Shown here piece after piece: positions 1-6,579 of a stretch of 7,094 nucleotides of DNA. The notes beneath the pieces are model-generated. The model was not told the origin of the DNA, did no database searches, and saw nothing but the letters and a program-made list of their open reading frames with translations. Position numbers and translations under genes: made by a program. Position 1 is the first letter of the stretch. Each line of letters opens with the position of its first letter. Source of the DNA: Clostridia bacterium (GTDB taxonomy: Bacteria > Bacillota > Clostridia > Oscillospirales > Acutalibacteraceae); assembly GCA_017615405.1 (NCBI GenBank), contig JAGAAE010000187.1, forward strand, positions 1 to 7,094. The letters are read 5' to 3'.

Positions 1-10
1 CGAAATTGTG

Positions 11-24
11 TAAAATAGTATTAT
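11..24 (+). promoter_or_regulatory. Candidate -10 region of the operon promoter
   Basis: The 82 bases before the first gene are strongly AT-rich compared with the coding sequence after them. Two hexamers resemble a sigma-A -10 box: TAAAAT at 11-16 and TATTAT at 19-24. The matching -35 box for either would lie at or before the window edge, so the promoter cannot be confirmed. No riboswitch-like or terminator-like hairpin is seen in this leader. The placement is an inference from composition and position only. Confidence 0.25.
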
Positions 25-82
25 CTATAAGTGTACTTGCTTATTTACTTAATTTTAAGGAAAGATTAAAAGAGGTGTTTCT

Positions 83-1159
83 ATGCCAAACAGATTATTT
101 CAGGGCGTTATCCAGCAGATGAAGGAAACGATCGACCGAAAGTTCGGCGTTTTGGATGAATCTTTGACCGTCATTGCAAGCAGTGATCTCGATATGATAG
201 GTGAGCAATTAAAGATTGCCTTCGTCAATTCGACCGAAGTTTTTATTGCCGGCGGATTTGCGCTTAAAAAAATCGATTCCAACCAGGGCGGTGATTATAC
301 CGTCTTCGTCGAAGGCGCCGACGTTTTGTCGTCGAAGTATGCCGGCATTTTAGCCGTTGCATTTTCAAACATTAAATTCTATTATGACGAGAAATACGAC
401 CGCGCGAACTTTATCAAGAATATCGTTCTTGACAACATCCTTCAGGGAGATATCTACATTAAGGCGAGGGAGCTTTATTTCAGCAGCGACGTTCAAAGAA
501 CGGTCATTCTCGTAAGGGCGCTCGAGCAAAACGACGTCGCACTTTACGATATTCTTCAAAACCTGTTCCCCGATAAGTCGAAGGACTTTATAATTAATAT
601 CAACGAGACCGATATCGCCATCGTCAAGGAGACCAACAACGGCGTCGGCTCGAAGGATATCGAGAATCTGGCATCCACCATTGCCGACACCATTTCGGGC
701 GAATTCTTCGTTCATATCGTTATCGGTATCGGAACGACGGTCGATAACCTTAAAGACCTTGCCCGTTCCTTCAAGGACGCTCAGATAGCTTTGGAGGTCG
801 GAAAGGTATTTGATACCGAAAAGACCATAATTTCATATGATAATTTAGGTATAGCAAGACTTATCTATCAGTTGCCGACGACCCTTTGCGAGACCTTTTT
901 GAGAGAAGTCTTCAAGCGCGGATCGATCGACAGTCTCGATCACGAGACCTTGTTTACCATCCAGTGTTTCTTTGAGAACAATCTTAACGTTTCCGAAACT
1001 TCAAGGAAACTTTTCGTTCACAGAAACACGCTTGTTTATCGTCTTGAAAAGATCAAGAAGATAACAGGTCTTGACCTGAGAGAGTTCGACCATGCGATCG
1101 TCTTCAAGATCGCGCTTATGGTAAATAAGTATCTTAAAAGCGCTCCGGTCAAGTACTAA
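83..1159 (+). CDS. PucR/CdaR-family transcriptional regulator
   Basis: Probable DNA-binding regulator of 358 residues. The C-terminal part (about 286-350) is the PucR-type helix-turn-helix: an FFENNLNVSETSRKLFVHRN stretch around 296-315, followed by TLVYRLEKI and TGLDL, which is the hallmark of this family. The middle (about 130-260) resembles the GGDEF-like domain usual in CdaR proteins, with an IGIGTTVDNLKDLARSFKDA segment at 214-233. It lacks a GGDEF catalytic motif, so it is not a cyclase. The N-terminal 100 or so residues look like a small sensory domain of unknown ligand. The start is supported by AGAGGTG at 71-77, 5 nt before the ATG. The stop lies 20 nt before ftsE with no terminator between, so the regulator is probably co-transcribed with the division genes and may control its own operon. 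Known relatives respond to purines, sugar diacids or amino acids; the effector here cannot be inferred. Confidence 0.85.
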   Translation: MPNRLFQGVIQQMKETIDRKFGVLDESLTVIASSDLDMIGEQLKIAFVNSTEVFIAGGFALKKIDSNQGGDYTVFVEGADVLSSKYAGILAVAFSNIKFYYDEKYDRANFIKNIVLDNILQGDIYIKARELYFSSDVQRTVILVRALEQNDVALYDILQNLFPDKSKDFIININETDIAIVKETNNGVGSKDIENLASTIADTISGEFFVHIVIGIGTTVDNLKDLARSFKDAQIALEVGKVFDTEKTIISYDNLGIARLIYQLPTTLCETFLREVFKRGSIDSLDHETLFTIQCFFENNLNVSETSRKLFVHRNTLVYRLEKIKKITGLDLREFDHAIVFKIALMVNKYLKSAPVKY

Positions 1160-1179
1160 TTGAAAGCGAGAGAAAACAA

Positions 1180-1911
1180 ATGTCAGAAAACGTTGCGGAA
1201 ACAAATTCCGCTTTGACAAACGAGGTACCCGTTATCGAATTCAAGGGCGTTTCAAAAAGATACGCCAACGGGACCCACGCGCTTGAAGACGTGAATATCC
1301 GGATCAATAAGGGCGAGTTTGTCTTTGTCGTCGGTTCTTCCGGCGCCGGAAAAAGTACCTTTATGAAGCTCATAATGCGCGAAGAAAAGGCGAATACCGG
1401 AACAATAAAGGTAAACGGTTTCAACCTCACCAAAATGAGAAGGAAACAGGTTCCTATGCTCAGACGGACGATGGGTATCGTTTTCCAGGACTTCCGCCTG
1501 ATACCTAAAATGACGGTCTTTGATAACGTTGCCTTTGCGATGCACGTCGTAGGCGCTCCGAACCGCAGGATAAGGAAAGAGGTAACCAATGCACTTTCCG
1601 CAGTCGGACTCGGCGATAAAGCAAGATCGATGCCTAACGAGCTTTCGGGCGGCGAACAGCAAAGGGTCGGTATAGCGAGGGCGCTTGTCAACAATCCAGC
1701 GCTTATAATAGCCGACGAGCCTACCGGAAACGTCGACCCGAATATGTCCTACGATATCGTATCTATGCTTACCGCCATCAATAAGATGGGAACGACCGTT
1801 CTGATGGTAACCCACGATCACCAGCTGGTCAGAGAGTTCAAGCAGCGCGTTATTATGCTTGATTCCGGCAAGATCGTTGCCGATAATACTGCCGGAGGTG
1901 ACGAAGAATGA
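1180..1911 (+). CDS. ftsE: Cell division ATP-binding protein FtsE
   Basis: ATPase subunit of the FtsEX complex (type VII ABC system), cytosolic and bound to FtsX. It drives conformational change that activates peptidoglycan hydrolases outside the membrane rather than transporting a solute. All ABC motifs are intact in the 243 residues: Walker A GSSGAGKST at 52-60, Q-loop Q103 within VFQDFRLIP, signature LSGGEQ at 155-160, Walker B LIIADE at 175-180, D-loop near 186, and the switch histidine H212 in MVTHD. The VFQDFRLIPKMTVFDNVAFA segment (101-120) is characteristic of FtsE as opposed to LolD/MacB ATPases. The N-terminus has about 17 extra residues before the usual IEFKGVSK start, and the C-terminus is a short acidic tail. 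The Shine-Dalgarno site is poor (GCGAGAG at 1166-1172). Identity is further fixed by the overlapping ftsX gene. Confidence 0.96.
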   Translation: MSENVAETNSALTNEVPVIEFKGVSKRYANGTHALEDVNIRINKGEFVFVVGSSGAGKSTFMKLIMREEKANTGTIKVNGFNLTKMRRKQVPMLRRTMGIVFQDFRLIPKMTVFDNVAFAMHVVGAPNRRIRKEVTNALSAVGLGDKARSMPNELSGGEQQRVGIARALVNNPALIIADEPTGNVDPNMSYDIVSMLTAINKMGTTVLMVTHDHQLVREFKQRVIMLDSGKIVADNTAGGDEE

Positions 1912-2999
1912 AGATGGGCGATATAAGATACCTTACCAAAGAGGGTATCAAAAACACCTGGGCAAACCGTCTTATGACGCTCGCCTCGATCGGCGTTCTC
2001 GTTGCCTGTATGGTCGTTATCGGGCTTGCCGTTCTCATTTCGGAAAACGGCAACAAGGCGCTCGGGGATCTTGAAAAGCAGAACGTCGTTATTGCCTATA
2101 TGAAGGATTACAGTTGGGCATTATACGGACGTGAGACCGACGATACGAAGACTTCGGACAGCAAGGCTGAGGAAGCAAAAACAAATGATACCTCAACCAA
2201 GCAGGAAACTGATGACGCCAAAGAAACCGATGACGCCGCAGCGACCGAAACCCCTGATGAAAACGGTATCAAACAGTCCGATTATTATATTCACAATGAT
2301 GAGGAAGCAAAGGAACTTTGCAGGCAGATCGAAAAGATCGACAACGTAAAAAAGGTCGAATTCATATCGAGTGCCGAAGGTCTTAAAACCGTGACCGAGA
2401 AGATGTTTAAGGAAGAGGAGCAGTATTTTTCCTTCCTTAACGACGATAACCCGCTTCCCTGCGCCGCGAAGATAACCATGAACAGTATGGAAAAATTCGA
2501 CGCCACCATCCGCAAGATCGAAAATATGCAGGAGATCGATATCGTCCGTTCCCAGGCCGATTCGGCGAAGAAGATCGTGGCGATCAAAAACGGTGTTCAG
2601 GTCGCCGGTATGTGGATGGTATCCATTCTTCTTTTGATTTCCCTCGTTATCGTTTCAAATACGATAAGGATCACGATGTATAGCAGAAAACTTGAAATAA
2701 GCATAATGAAGGCTGTCGGTGCAACAAACGCGTTCGTAAGACTTCCGTTCGTCGTCGAGGGCGTTACGATAGGGCTTATTTCGGCGCTGATATCGGAAGG
2801 GTTGCTTTACTTCTGTTATCGCGTCGTGACCGAAAAGATAAGCAATATCATCGGAACAACGGTCATCCCGTTCTCCGAAATGGCTCTGACCCTTCTCGGC
2901 ATCTTTGCCGCAATAGGAATAGTTTCGGGCATCCTCGGAAGCTCGATCATGATAAGCAAATATCTTCGTAAAGAGGGCAGCGAATTCGCTGCGATCTGA
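1908..2999 (+). CDS. ftsX: Cell division protein FtsX with an expanded extracellular loop
   Basis: Membrane subunit of FtsEX that transmits ATPase motion to a cell-wall hydrolase. It starts in an ATGA overlap with the ftsE stop, with a strong GGAGGTG site at 1894-1900. Predicted layout of the 363 residues: cytosolic N-terminus with the typical R/K-rich NTWANRLMTLASI entry, TM1 about 22-45, large extracellular loop 46-230, then TM2 about 232-252, TM3 about 280-305 and TM4 about 323-348. The KLEISIMKAVGATNAFVRLPF segment (261-281) between TM2 and TM3 is the classic FtsX/FtsX-like permease motif. The protein is longer than the roughly 300 residues usual for Gram-positive FtsX. The excess is an acidic, Thr-rich, low-complexity stretch at about 74-124 (four ETDD-like units, 16 Asp/Glu, 10 Thr and 5 Lys in residues 76-118). 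It falls between the first strand (NVVIAYMKD) and the helix beginning near DEEAKELCRQI of the extracellular domain. The reading frame and flanking domain are intact, so the gene appears functional. Confidence 0.94.
   Translation: MKMGDIRYLTKEGIKNTWANRLMTLASIGVLVACMVVIGLAVLISENGNKALGDLEKQNVVIAYMKDYSWALYGRETDDTKTSDSKAEEAKTNDTSTKQETDDAKETDDAAATETPDENGIKQSDYYIHNDEEAKELCRQIEKIDNVKKVEFISSAEGLKTVTEKMFKEEEQYFSFLNDDNPLPCAAKITMNSMEKFDATIRKIENMQEIDIVRSQADSAKKIVAIKNGVQVAGMWMVSILLLISLVIVSNTIRITMYSRKLEISIMKAVGATNAFVRLPFVVEGVTIGLISALISEGLLYFCYRVVTEKISNIIGTTVIPFSEMALTLLGIFAAIGIVSGILGSSIMISKYLRKEGSEFAAI
2205..2240 (+). repeat. 18-bp in-frame tandem repeat inside ftsX
   Basis: Two adjacent 18-bp units encode ETDDAK and ETDDAA (FtsX residues 100-111). 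Their first 15 bases differ at one position (GAAACT versus GAAACC, then GATGACGCC). A diverged ETDD unit lies earlier at 2133-2144. A near-perfect period of six codons within a low-complexity insertion suggests growth by replication slippage, which would keep the frame. Confidence 0.8.
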
Positions 3000-3016
3000 G
3001 AAATGACGATATGATC

Positions 3017-3023
3017 AGGGAGG
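3017..3023 (+). promoter_or_regulatory. Ribosome binding site that sets the start of the M23 peptidase gene
   Basis: AGGGAGG lies 8 nt before the ATG at 3032. It falls inside the reading frame if translation is taken from the upstream in-frame ATG at 3011, which itself has no Shine-Dalgarno site. Starting at 3032 also places a basic n-region directly before the hydrophobic signal-peptide core, so 3032 is preferred. Confidence 0.85.
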
Positions 3024-3031
3024 CAACAAAA

Positions 3032-4234
3032 ATGAATCGATTTACAAAGAGGATAATGACCATCATCCTTTGTTTTTCAATAGTCGTAGTATCCTCTTCA
3101 TTTTCGATCCCCGTTTATTCGAGCACCCTTCAAGAGCAGATAAACGATCTTGAAAGGCAGTCGAAGGCGAAGGAGGCGGAGATCAGCAAATTAAAACAGC
3201 AAAAGGCGGAGCCTCAGGCTCGCGCAAACGCTATCCGGGAGAAGATCGCGATCGTTCAGGCTCAGATAAACGCCTGCAACGCCGAGATCTCAAAAATCAA
3301 TTCGAAGATCGCAAAGAACAAGCAGATGATCGCCGAAAAGCAGGACGAGATCGCGAAGGATAAACTTGAATTCAAAAAGCGCATACGCGCGATCTATATG
3401 TCGAATTTTGACAGCAATATCAAGATCCTTTTAGGCGCAAAAGGTTTTTCGGACTTCCTTCAGCTTACCCAGCTTACCGCATCGATATCTGCTAAGGACA
3501 AGTCGATGATCGAAGGGCTTACCGCCGAGATCGCCGAGCTTGACAAGATCAATGCGGAGAATCAGAAGATGCTCGATTCCCAGGTTGCTATCCGCTCCAC
3601 AATCAGGGCAAAACAGCAGGAGCTTGAAGCACAGGAAAACGAGGTCAATCAGATCTTAGGCTCCATCAATCAGGATATAAACACGGCGACCAAGGAAAAC
3701 AATGCCATTGAAAAAGAAATTAGAGCCAAGCAAAAGGCGTTGGAAGACAGTATCAGGAAAAACAGTTACAGTTCACAGACCTTTATCAATCCGAATACGG
3801 GATTCCAGTGGCCGGTAAACGGTTTCAGGACAATTTCGGCAGGCTTCCAGAGCAACGATGCCGTCCACAGGGGACATCACAACGGTATTGATATTTCGGG
3901 CGGCGGCATCCAGGGTCAGCCGATCCGCGCGATAGCCGACGGTATTGTCGGGACCGTCAATAACAGCTGCACCCATAACTACAAGAAGTCGGGCAACTGC
4001 TGCGGAAACGGTTACGGCAACTATTGTGTTATCAACCACGGTACTATCAACGGCTCCAACTACACGGCATACTATGCCCATGCCCAGACGATCACCGTTT
4101 CACCCGGTCAGAAGGTTACTCAGGGACAGGTTATCGGCTACGTCGGAACAACGGGCTGGTCGACCGGTTACCATCTGCATCTCGGTATCTTAAAGAATAA
4201 CGTTTGGGTAAACCCCTATCCGCTTTTCTTCTAA
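3032..4234 (+). CDS. Secreted coiled-coil M23 peptidoglycan hydrolase or activator (PcsB/EnvC-like)
   Basis: Likely cell-wall hydrolase, or hydrolase activator, worked by FtsEX. Numbering is from the ATG at 3032 (400 residues). Residues 1-31 form a signal peptide (MNRFTKR, hydrophobic core, cleavage near VYSS); there is no lipobox. Residues about 34-247 are a Gln/Lys/Glu-rich coiled coil, interrupted at about 114-144 by a hinge segment (KKRIRAIYMSNFDSNIKILL, then GFSDFLQ) typical of PcsB/EnvC-type proteins. Residues 258-400 are a LytM/M23 domain with the complete zinc site: H283 and D287 in HNGID, and H381/H383 in HLH. H350 of YYAHAQ is also present. A catalytically competent enzyme is therefore expected, unlike EnvC or NlpD, which lack these ligands. 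An insert with four cysteines (313, 323, 324, 331) precedes the GYGNY strand. Adjacency to ftsX, 32 nt upstream, supports the partnership; PcsB and CwlO are the known Gram-positive FtsEX effectors, the latter with a different catalytic domain. Confidence 0.92.
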   Translation: MNRFTKRIMTIILCFSIVVVSSSFSIPVYSSTLQEQINDLERQSKAKEAEISKLKQQKAEPQARANAIREKIAIVQAQINACNAEISKINSKIAKNKQMIAEKQDEIAKDKLEFKKRIRAIYMSNFDSNIKILLGAKGFSDFLQLTQLTASISAKDKSMIEGLTAEIAELDKINAENQKMLDSQVAIRSTIRAKQQELEAQENEVNQILGSINQDINTATKENNAIEKEIRAKQKALEDSIRKNSYSSQTFINPNTGFQWPVNGFRTISAGFQSNDAVHRGHHNGIDISGGGIQGQPIRAIADGIVGTVNNSCTHNYKKSGNCCGNGYGNYCVINHGTINGSNYTAYYAHAQTITVSPGQKVTQGQVIGYVGTTGWSTGYHLHLGILKNNVWVNPYPLFF

Positions 4235-4237
4235 AAA

Positions 4238-4741
4238 ATGAAATCTAAAGTAATAAGAGCAGTTTCGATAATACTGCTTTTGGCGGTCATGACGGCGGTG
4301 TTTTGCTTTTCGGCACAACCCGCCGAGGAGTCCCAGCAGACAAGCGATGGCTTTTTATACAAGATAATTTCGGTATTTTACCCCAAGATAAAGACCGCCT
4401 CACCCGAGCAAAGGGAAGAGATAATGGAAAAGTTTTCTTCCCCGATAAGAAAATTCGCCCATTTTTCAATCTTCGGACTAATGGGCGTTTTGTCGCTTTT
4501 ATCGGTAATATCGTATAACAGATCAAAACCGGACATAAGATATCTTATCGCATGGCTCATATGCATTTTATATTCCGTAAGCGATGAGATACATCAGCAT
4601 TTCGTTCCGGGGCGAAGTTGTGAGATAAGGGATATGCTTATCGACAGCGGCGGCGCATTGCTCGGCGTTATTTTGGCATCAGTTTTTTGTTTTATCATAA
4701 GAAAAAGGGCTGAGAATAGTGAAAATCGAGAAAAAAGATAA
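4238..4741 (+). CDS. VanZ-like family membrane protein
   Basis: Small integral membrane protein of 167 residues with the signatures of the VanZ-like family: FSAQP (24-28) after the first membrane helix (about 5-24), RKFAHF (71-76), SDEIHQHFVPGR (115-126), then RDMLIDSGGALLG (131-143) entering the last helix (about 138-155). Four membrane segments are expected, with a basic C-terminal tail. The founding member, VanZ, gives low-level teicoplanin resistance by an unclear mechanism, and most homologues have no assigned function. No van gene cluster is present here, so a resistance role should not be assumed. The gene starts 3 nt after the peptidase stop with no recognisable Shine-Dalgarno site, suggesting translational coupling, and its end overlaps the next gene by 23 nt. 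Confidence 0.9.
   Translation: MKSKVIRAVSIILLLAVMTAVFCFSAQPAEESQQTSDGFLYKIISVFYPKIKTASPEQREEIMEKFSSPIRKFAHFSIFGLMGVLSLLSVISYNRSKPDIRYLIAWLICILYSVSDEIHQHFVPGRSCEIRDMLIDSGGALLGVILASVFCFIIRKRAENSENREKR
4705..4709 (+). promoter_or_regulatory. Ribosome binding site for the GTG-started permease gene
   Basis: AAGGG lies 9 nt before the GTG at 4719, inside the end of the VanZ-like gene. It is a modest site and supports the GTG as a real start: the protein then begins with a short basic segment (KIEKKDKIS) before the first membrane helix. Starting in the overlap suggests coupled translation. Confidence 0.6.
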
Positions 4742-5945
4742 GATTTCAAGCGGCAGTTTCAGACTGTTTTTGGTCATTGCGGCGTCTATTCTCTTCTTTT
4801 TCGCCATTTACAGGATAGATATTTTTTTAAGCGCGATATCGACCGTTCTGACGGTCCTGGAGCCGGTGTTTTTCGGGCTTGTTATCGCATATCTTCTCAA
4901 TCCGCTCGTTGATATTTTTGAAAAAAAGGTTTTCCCGAAGATATTTAAAAAGGGGATCGGCAAACGGCTTAAAAAATTTGTCGATATCGTTTCGATCTTT
5001 TTTTCGATGCTTATCTTCTGTCTTATCCTTTGGGGGATCGTTATTCTGATCATCCCCGCCGTCGTTGAAAGTATCGGAACACTTTCGAGCGTCCTTCCTC
5101 AAAGGATAATGAAACTGATCGACAATGCCGACGAATACCTAAATAAGAATGATACGATGAAGTATTTTTCAAGTCAGGCGTCGTTATACGTTCAGAAATG
5201 GATCCAAACCGACCTTTCCTCCATCGTTTACAAATCGGTCGATTACGTATTTTTCGGAGTTTTAGGTGTCGTCAACTTCCTTAAGAATTTTGCAATAGGT
5301 ATGCTTATCTCGGTATATATCCTTTACAGCAAAGAGAAATTCGGCAACCAGTCAAGAAAGATTCTTTGCGCCTGCTTTAAGCAAAAAACGGTCAACAACA
5401 TCCTTATTGTATTAAAGAAGAGCAATTCAGTTTTCAACGGATTTATTTACGGAAAGATACTCGACTCGGTCATCATAGGCGTCATATGCTTTGTCGGGAT
5501 AACCATTCTTGATATGCCTTACAGGGTCCTTGTCGCTACCATTGTCGGAATTACAAACATTATCCCGATCTTCGGACCTTATATCGGCGCCATTCCCTGT
5601 GCGGCGCTCATCCTTTTGACCGACCCCATTAAGGGAATCTACTTTATAATATTTATCATCCTGCTTCAAACCCTCGACGGCAACGTGATCGGACCGAAGA
5701 TTTTAGGCGGAAAGACGGGTATCGAATCCTTCTGGGTAATATTCGCGATCCTTATCGGCGGCGGACTTTTCGGTGTTCTCGGAATGATTTTAGGTGTCCC
5801 GGTCTTTGCGGTCATCTATTACTTTGTTGCGATGCAGATAAACAGGATGCTTAAAAAGAAAAAAATGTCGACCAACAGCGAAGATTATGCGATAGACAAT
5901 TTTAATTTATCCGAAAACGAGGTAACAGCGGATGAAGAAGAGTAA
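4719..5945 (+). CDS. AI-2E family transporter (TqsA/YtvI-like permease)
   Basis: Polytopic membrane protein of 408 residues in the AI-2E transporter (UPF0118) family. Visible family landmarks are LNPLVDIFEKKVFP (60-73) after the second hydrophobic segment, a soluble segment at about 115-170, GFIYGKILDS (241-250), ITNIIPIFGPYIGAIP (278-293), LDGNVIGPKILG (319-330), and the final GVLGMILGVPVFAVIYY helix region (352-368). Seven or eight membrane segments are expected. The C-terminus ends in KKKK followed by an acidic cytosolic tail (about 383-408). The family name comes from E. coli TqsA, but members include sodium/proton exchangers and proteins of unknown substrate; no luxS or other autoinducer-2 gene is in the window, so quorum sensing is not supported. 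Start codon is GTG. The gene overlaps its upstream neighbour by 23 nt and its downstream neighbour by 14 nt. Confidence 0.92.
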   Translation: MKIEKKDKISSGSFRLFLVIAASILFFFAIYRIDIFLSAISTVLTVLEPVFFGLVIAYLLNPLVDIFEKKVFPKIFKKGIGKRLKKFVDIVSIFFSMLIFCLILWGIVILIIPAVVESIGTLSSVLPQRIMKLIDNADEYLNKNDTMKYFSSQASLYVQKWIQTDLSSIVYKSVDYVFFGVLGVVNFLKNFAIGMLISVYILYSKEKFGNQSRKILCACFKQKTVNNILIVLKKSNSVFNGFIYGKILDSVIIGVICFVGITILDMPYRVLVATIVGITNIIPIFGPYIGAIPCAALILLTDPIKGIYFIIFIILLQTLDGNVIGPKILGGKTGIESFWVIFAILIGGGLFGVLGMILGVPVFAVIYYFVAMQINRMLKKKKMSTNSEDYAIDNFNLSENEVTADEEE

Positions 5946-6486
5946 ACTCATAAAAGAAAACCTTGACCTTTATGAGCGGCTCAAGGTCGCCAAACAGCGG
6001 ACTGCCGATCTTGAAAAAGACCTGAAAACCGTAAAAAGCGAGTTGGAAGTCTTAAAGGCGGAAAACGCGCGGCTTGCGGATGAATTAAAAGCAAAAAACG
6101 ACCGTCCGACCGAGGATATTAAGGGGATCGAAGCGGTAATCCTGCCCGAAAGCGAGCCGGGGACGGTATTGCCCAAACCCGTGACGGCACCTCTTGATGC
6201 GGATATTGCCGACGTTCCTTTAAAGGACGATATGCAGTATGCCGCCGATATAATTGGTGATATTGTTATCGAGTCCGCGAAATTCAGCAACCGCCTCACC
6301 GAGAACGGCAATTCGCAGCATATAGAACTTGTTAATCTCGTTTTAGGCAAGACCGAGGTCTCAAAGGCGGATATTCTGGCGATAATAAGGGAGGATATCC
6401 CTTTGATCGTCAAGAAGCAGAAGATCGACGCCGTCAAGGCATCGACTATCGAATATTTTGAAAGCGTTATGGGTCAGATCAGCTGA
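5932..6486 (+). CDS. Unrecognised protein with N-terminal coiled coil
   Basis: I do not recognise the family. The 184-residue product is soluble, with no signal peptide or membrane segment. Residues 1-57 are a charged helix. From 27 to 52 there is a regular heptad with Leu/Val at 27, 31, 34, 38, 41, 48, 52 and Asn at 45, a pattern compatible with a parallel dimer. A Pro-rich, acidic linker follows (about 58-100). Residues about 101-184 form a compact-looking, mostly helical domain with segments YAADIIGDIVIESAKFSNRL (103-122), IELVNLVLGKTEVSKADILA (131-150) and a Lys-rich stretch before STIEYFESVMGQIS. The gene begins inside the end of the permease gene (14-nt overlap) with GAGG at 5919-5922, so production is probably coupled to the permease. 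A cytosolic partner of the upstream membrane proteins is conceivable but unproven. Confidence 0.8.
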   Translation: MKKSKLIKENLDLYERLKVAKQRTADLEKDLKTVKSELEVLKAENARLADELKAKNDRPTEDIKGIEAVILPESEPGTVLPKPVTAPLDADIADVPLKDDMQYAADIIGDIVIESAKFSNRLTENGNSQHIELVNLVLGKTEVSKADILAIIREDIPLIVKKQKIDAVKASTIEYFESVMGQIS

Positions 6487-6579
6487 TTTTCAAGGTGTTT
6501 TATCATATCATAACAGCTTTAATGCCTACTTCAGTCGAAAAATCAAATGTACCCGATATGGTGAAAGGGGGAAAACATA

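Noticed and set aside
1149..1821. Long reverse-strand open frames (181 and 189 codons) opposite ftsE
   Set aside because: They lie fully or almost fully opposite a confidently identified gene, overlap each other in different frames, and show no recognisable domain. They reflect codon bias leaving few stops on the opposite strand.
1859..2349. Alternative + strand frames within ftsE and ftsX (1859-2074, 2131-2349)
   Set aside because: Arg/Lys/Pro-rich out-of-frame products inside intact genes. The frame carrying FtsX is continuous, so no frameshift needs explaining.
4238..4741. Glycopeptide resistance determinant
   Set aside because: Only a VanZ-like gene is present. There is no vanH/A/X, ligase, or two-component system nearby, and VanZ-like proteins are common in organisms without resistance.
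4719..5945. Quorum-sensing (autoinducer-2) export function
   Set aside because: The family label alone does not establish the substrate. No luxS, lsr or related gene is in the window.
5970..6437. Reverse-strand open frame of 155 codons opposite the coiled-coil gene
   Set aside because: It is Ser/Phe/Ile-rich with no motif. The + strand frame has heptad structure, a ribosome binding site and operon overlap, so the reverse frame is a shadow.
6487..6579. Promoter or terminator between the coiled-coil gene and the small membrane protein gene
   Set aside because: TATCAT hexamers are present at 6501-6511, but no -35 box lies at a proper distance, and no stable hairpin with a T run was found.
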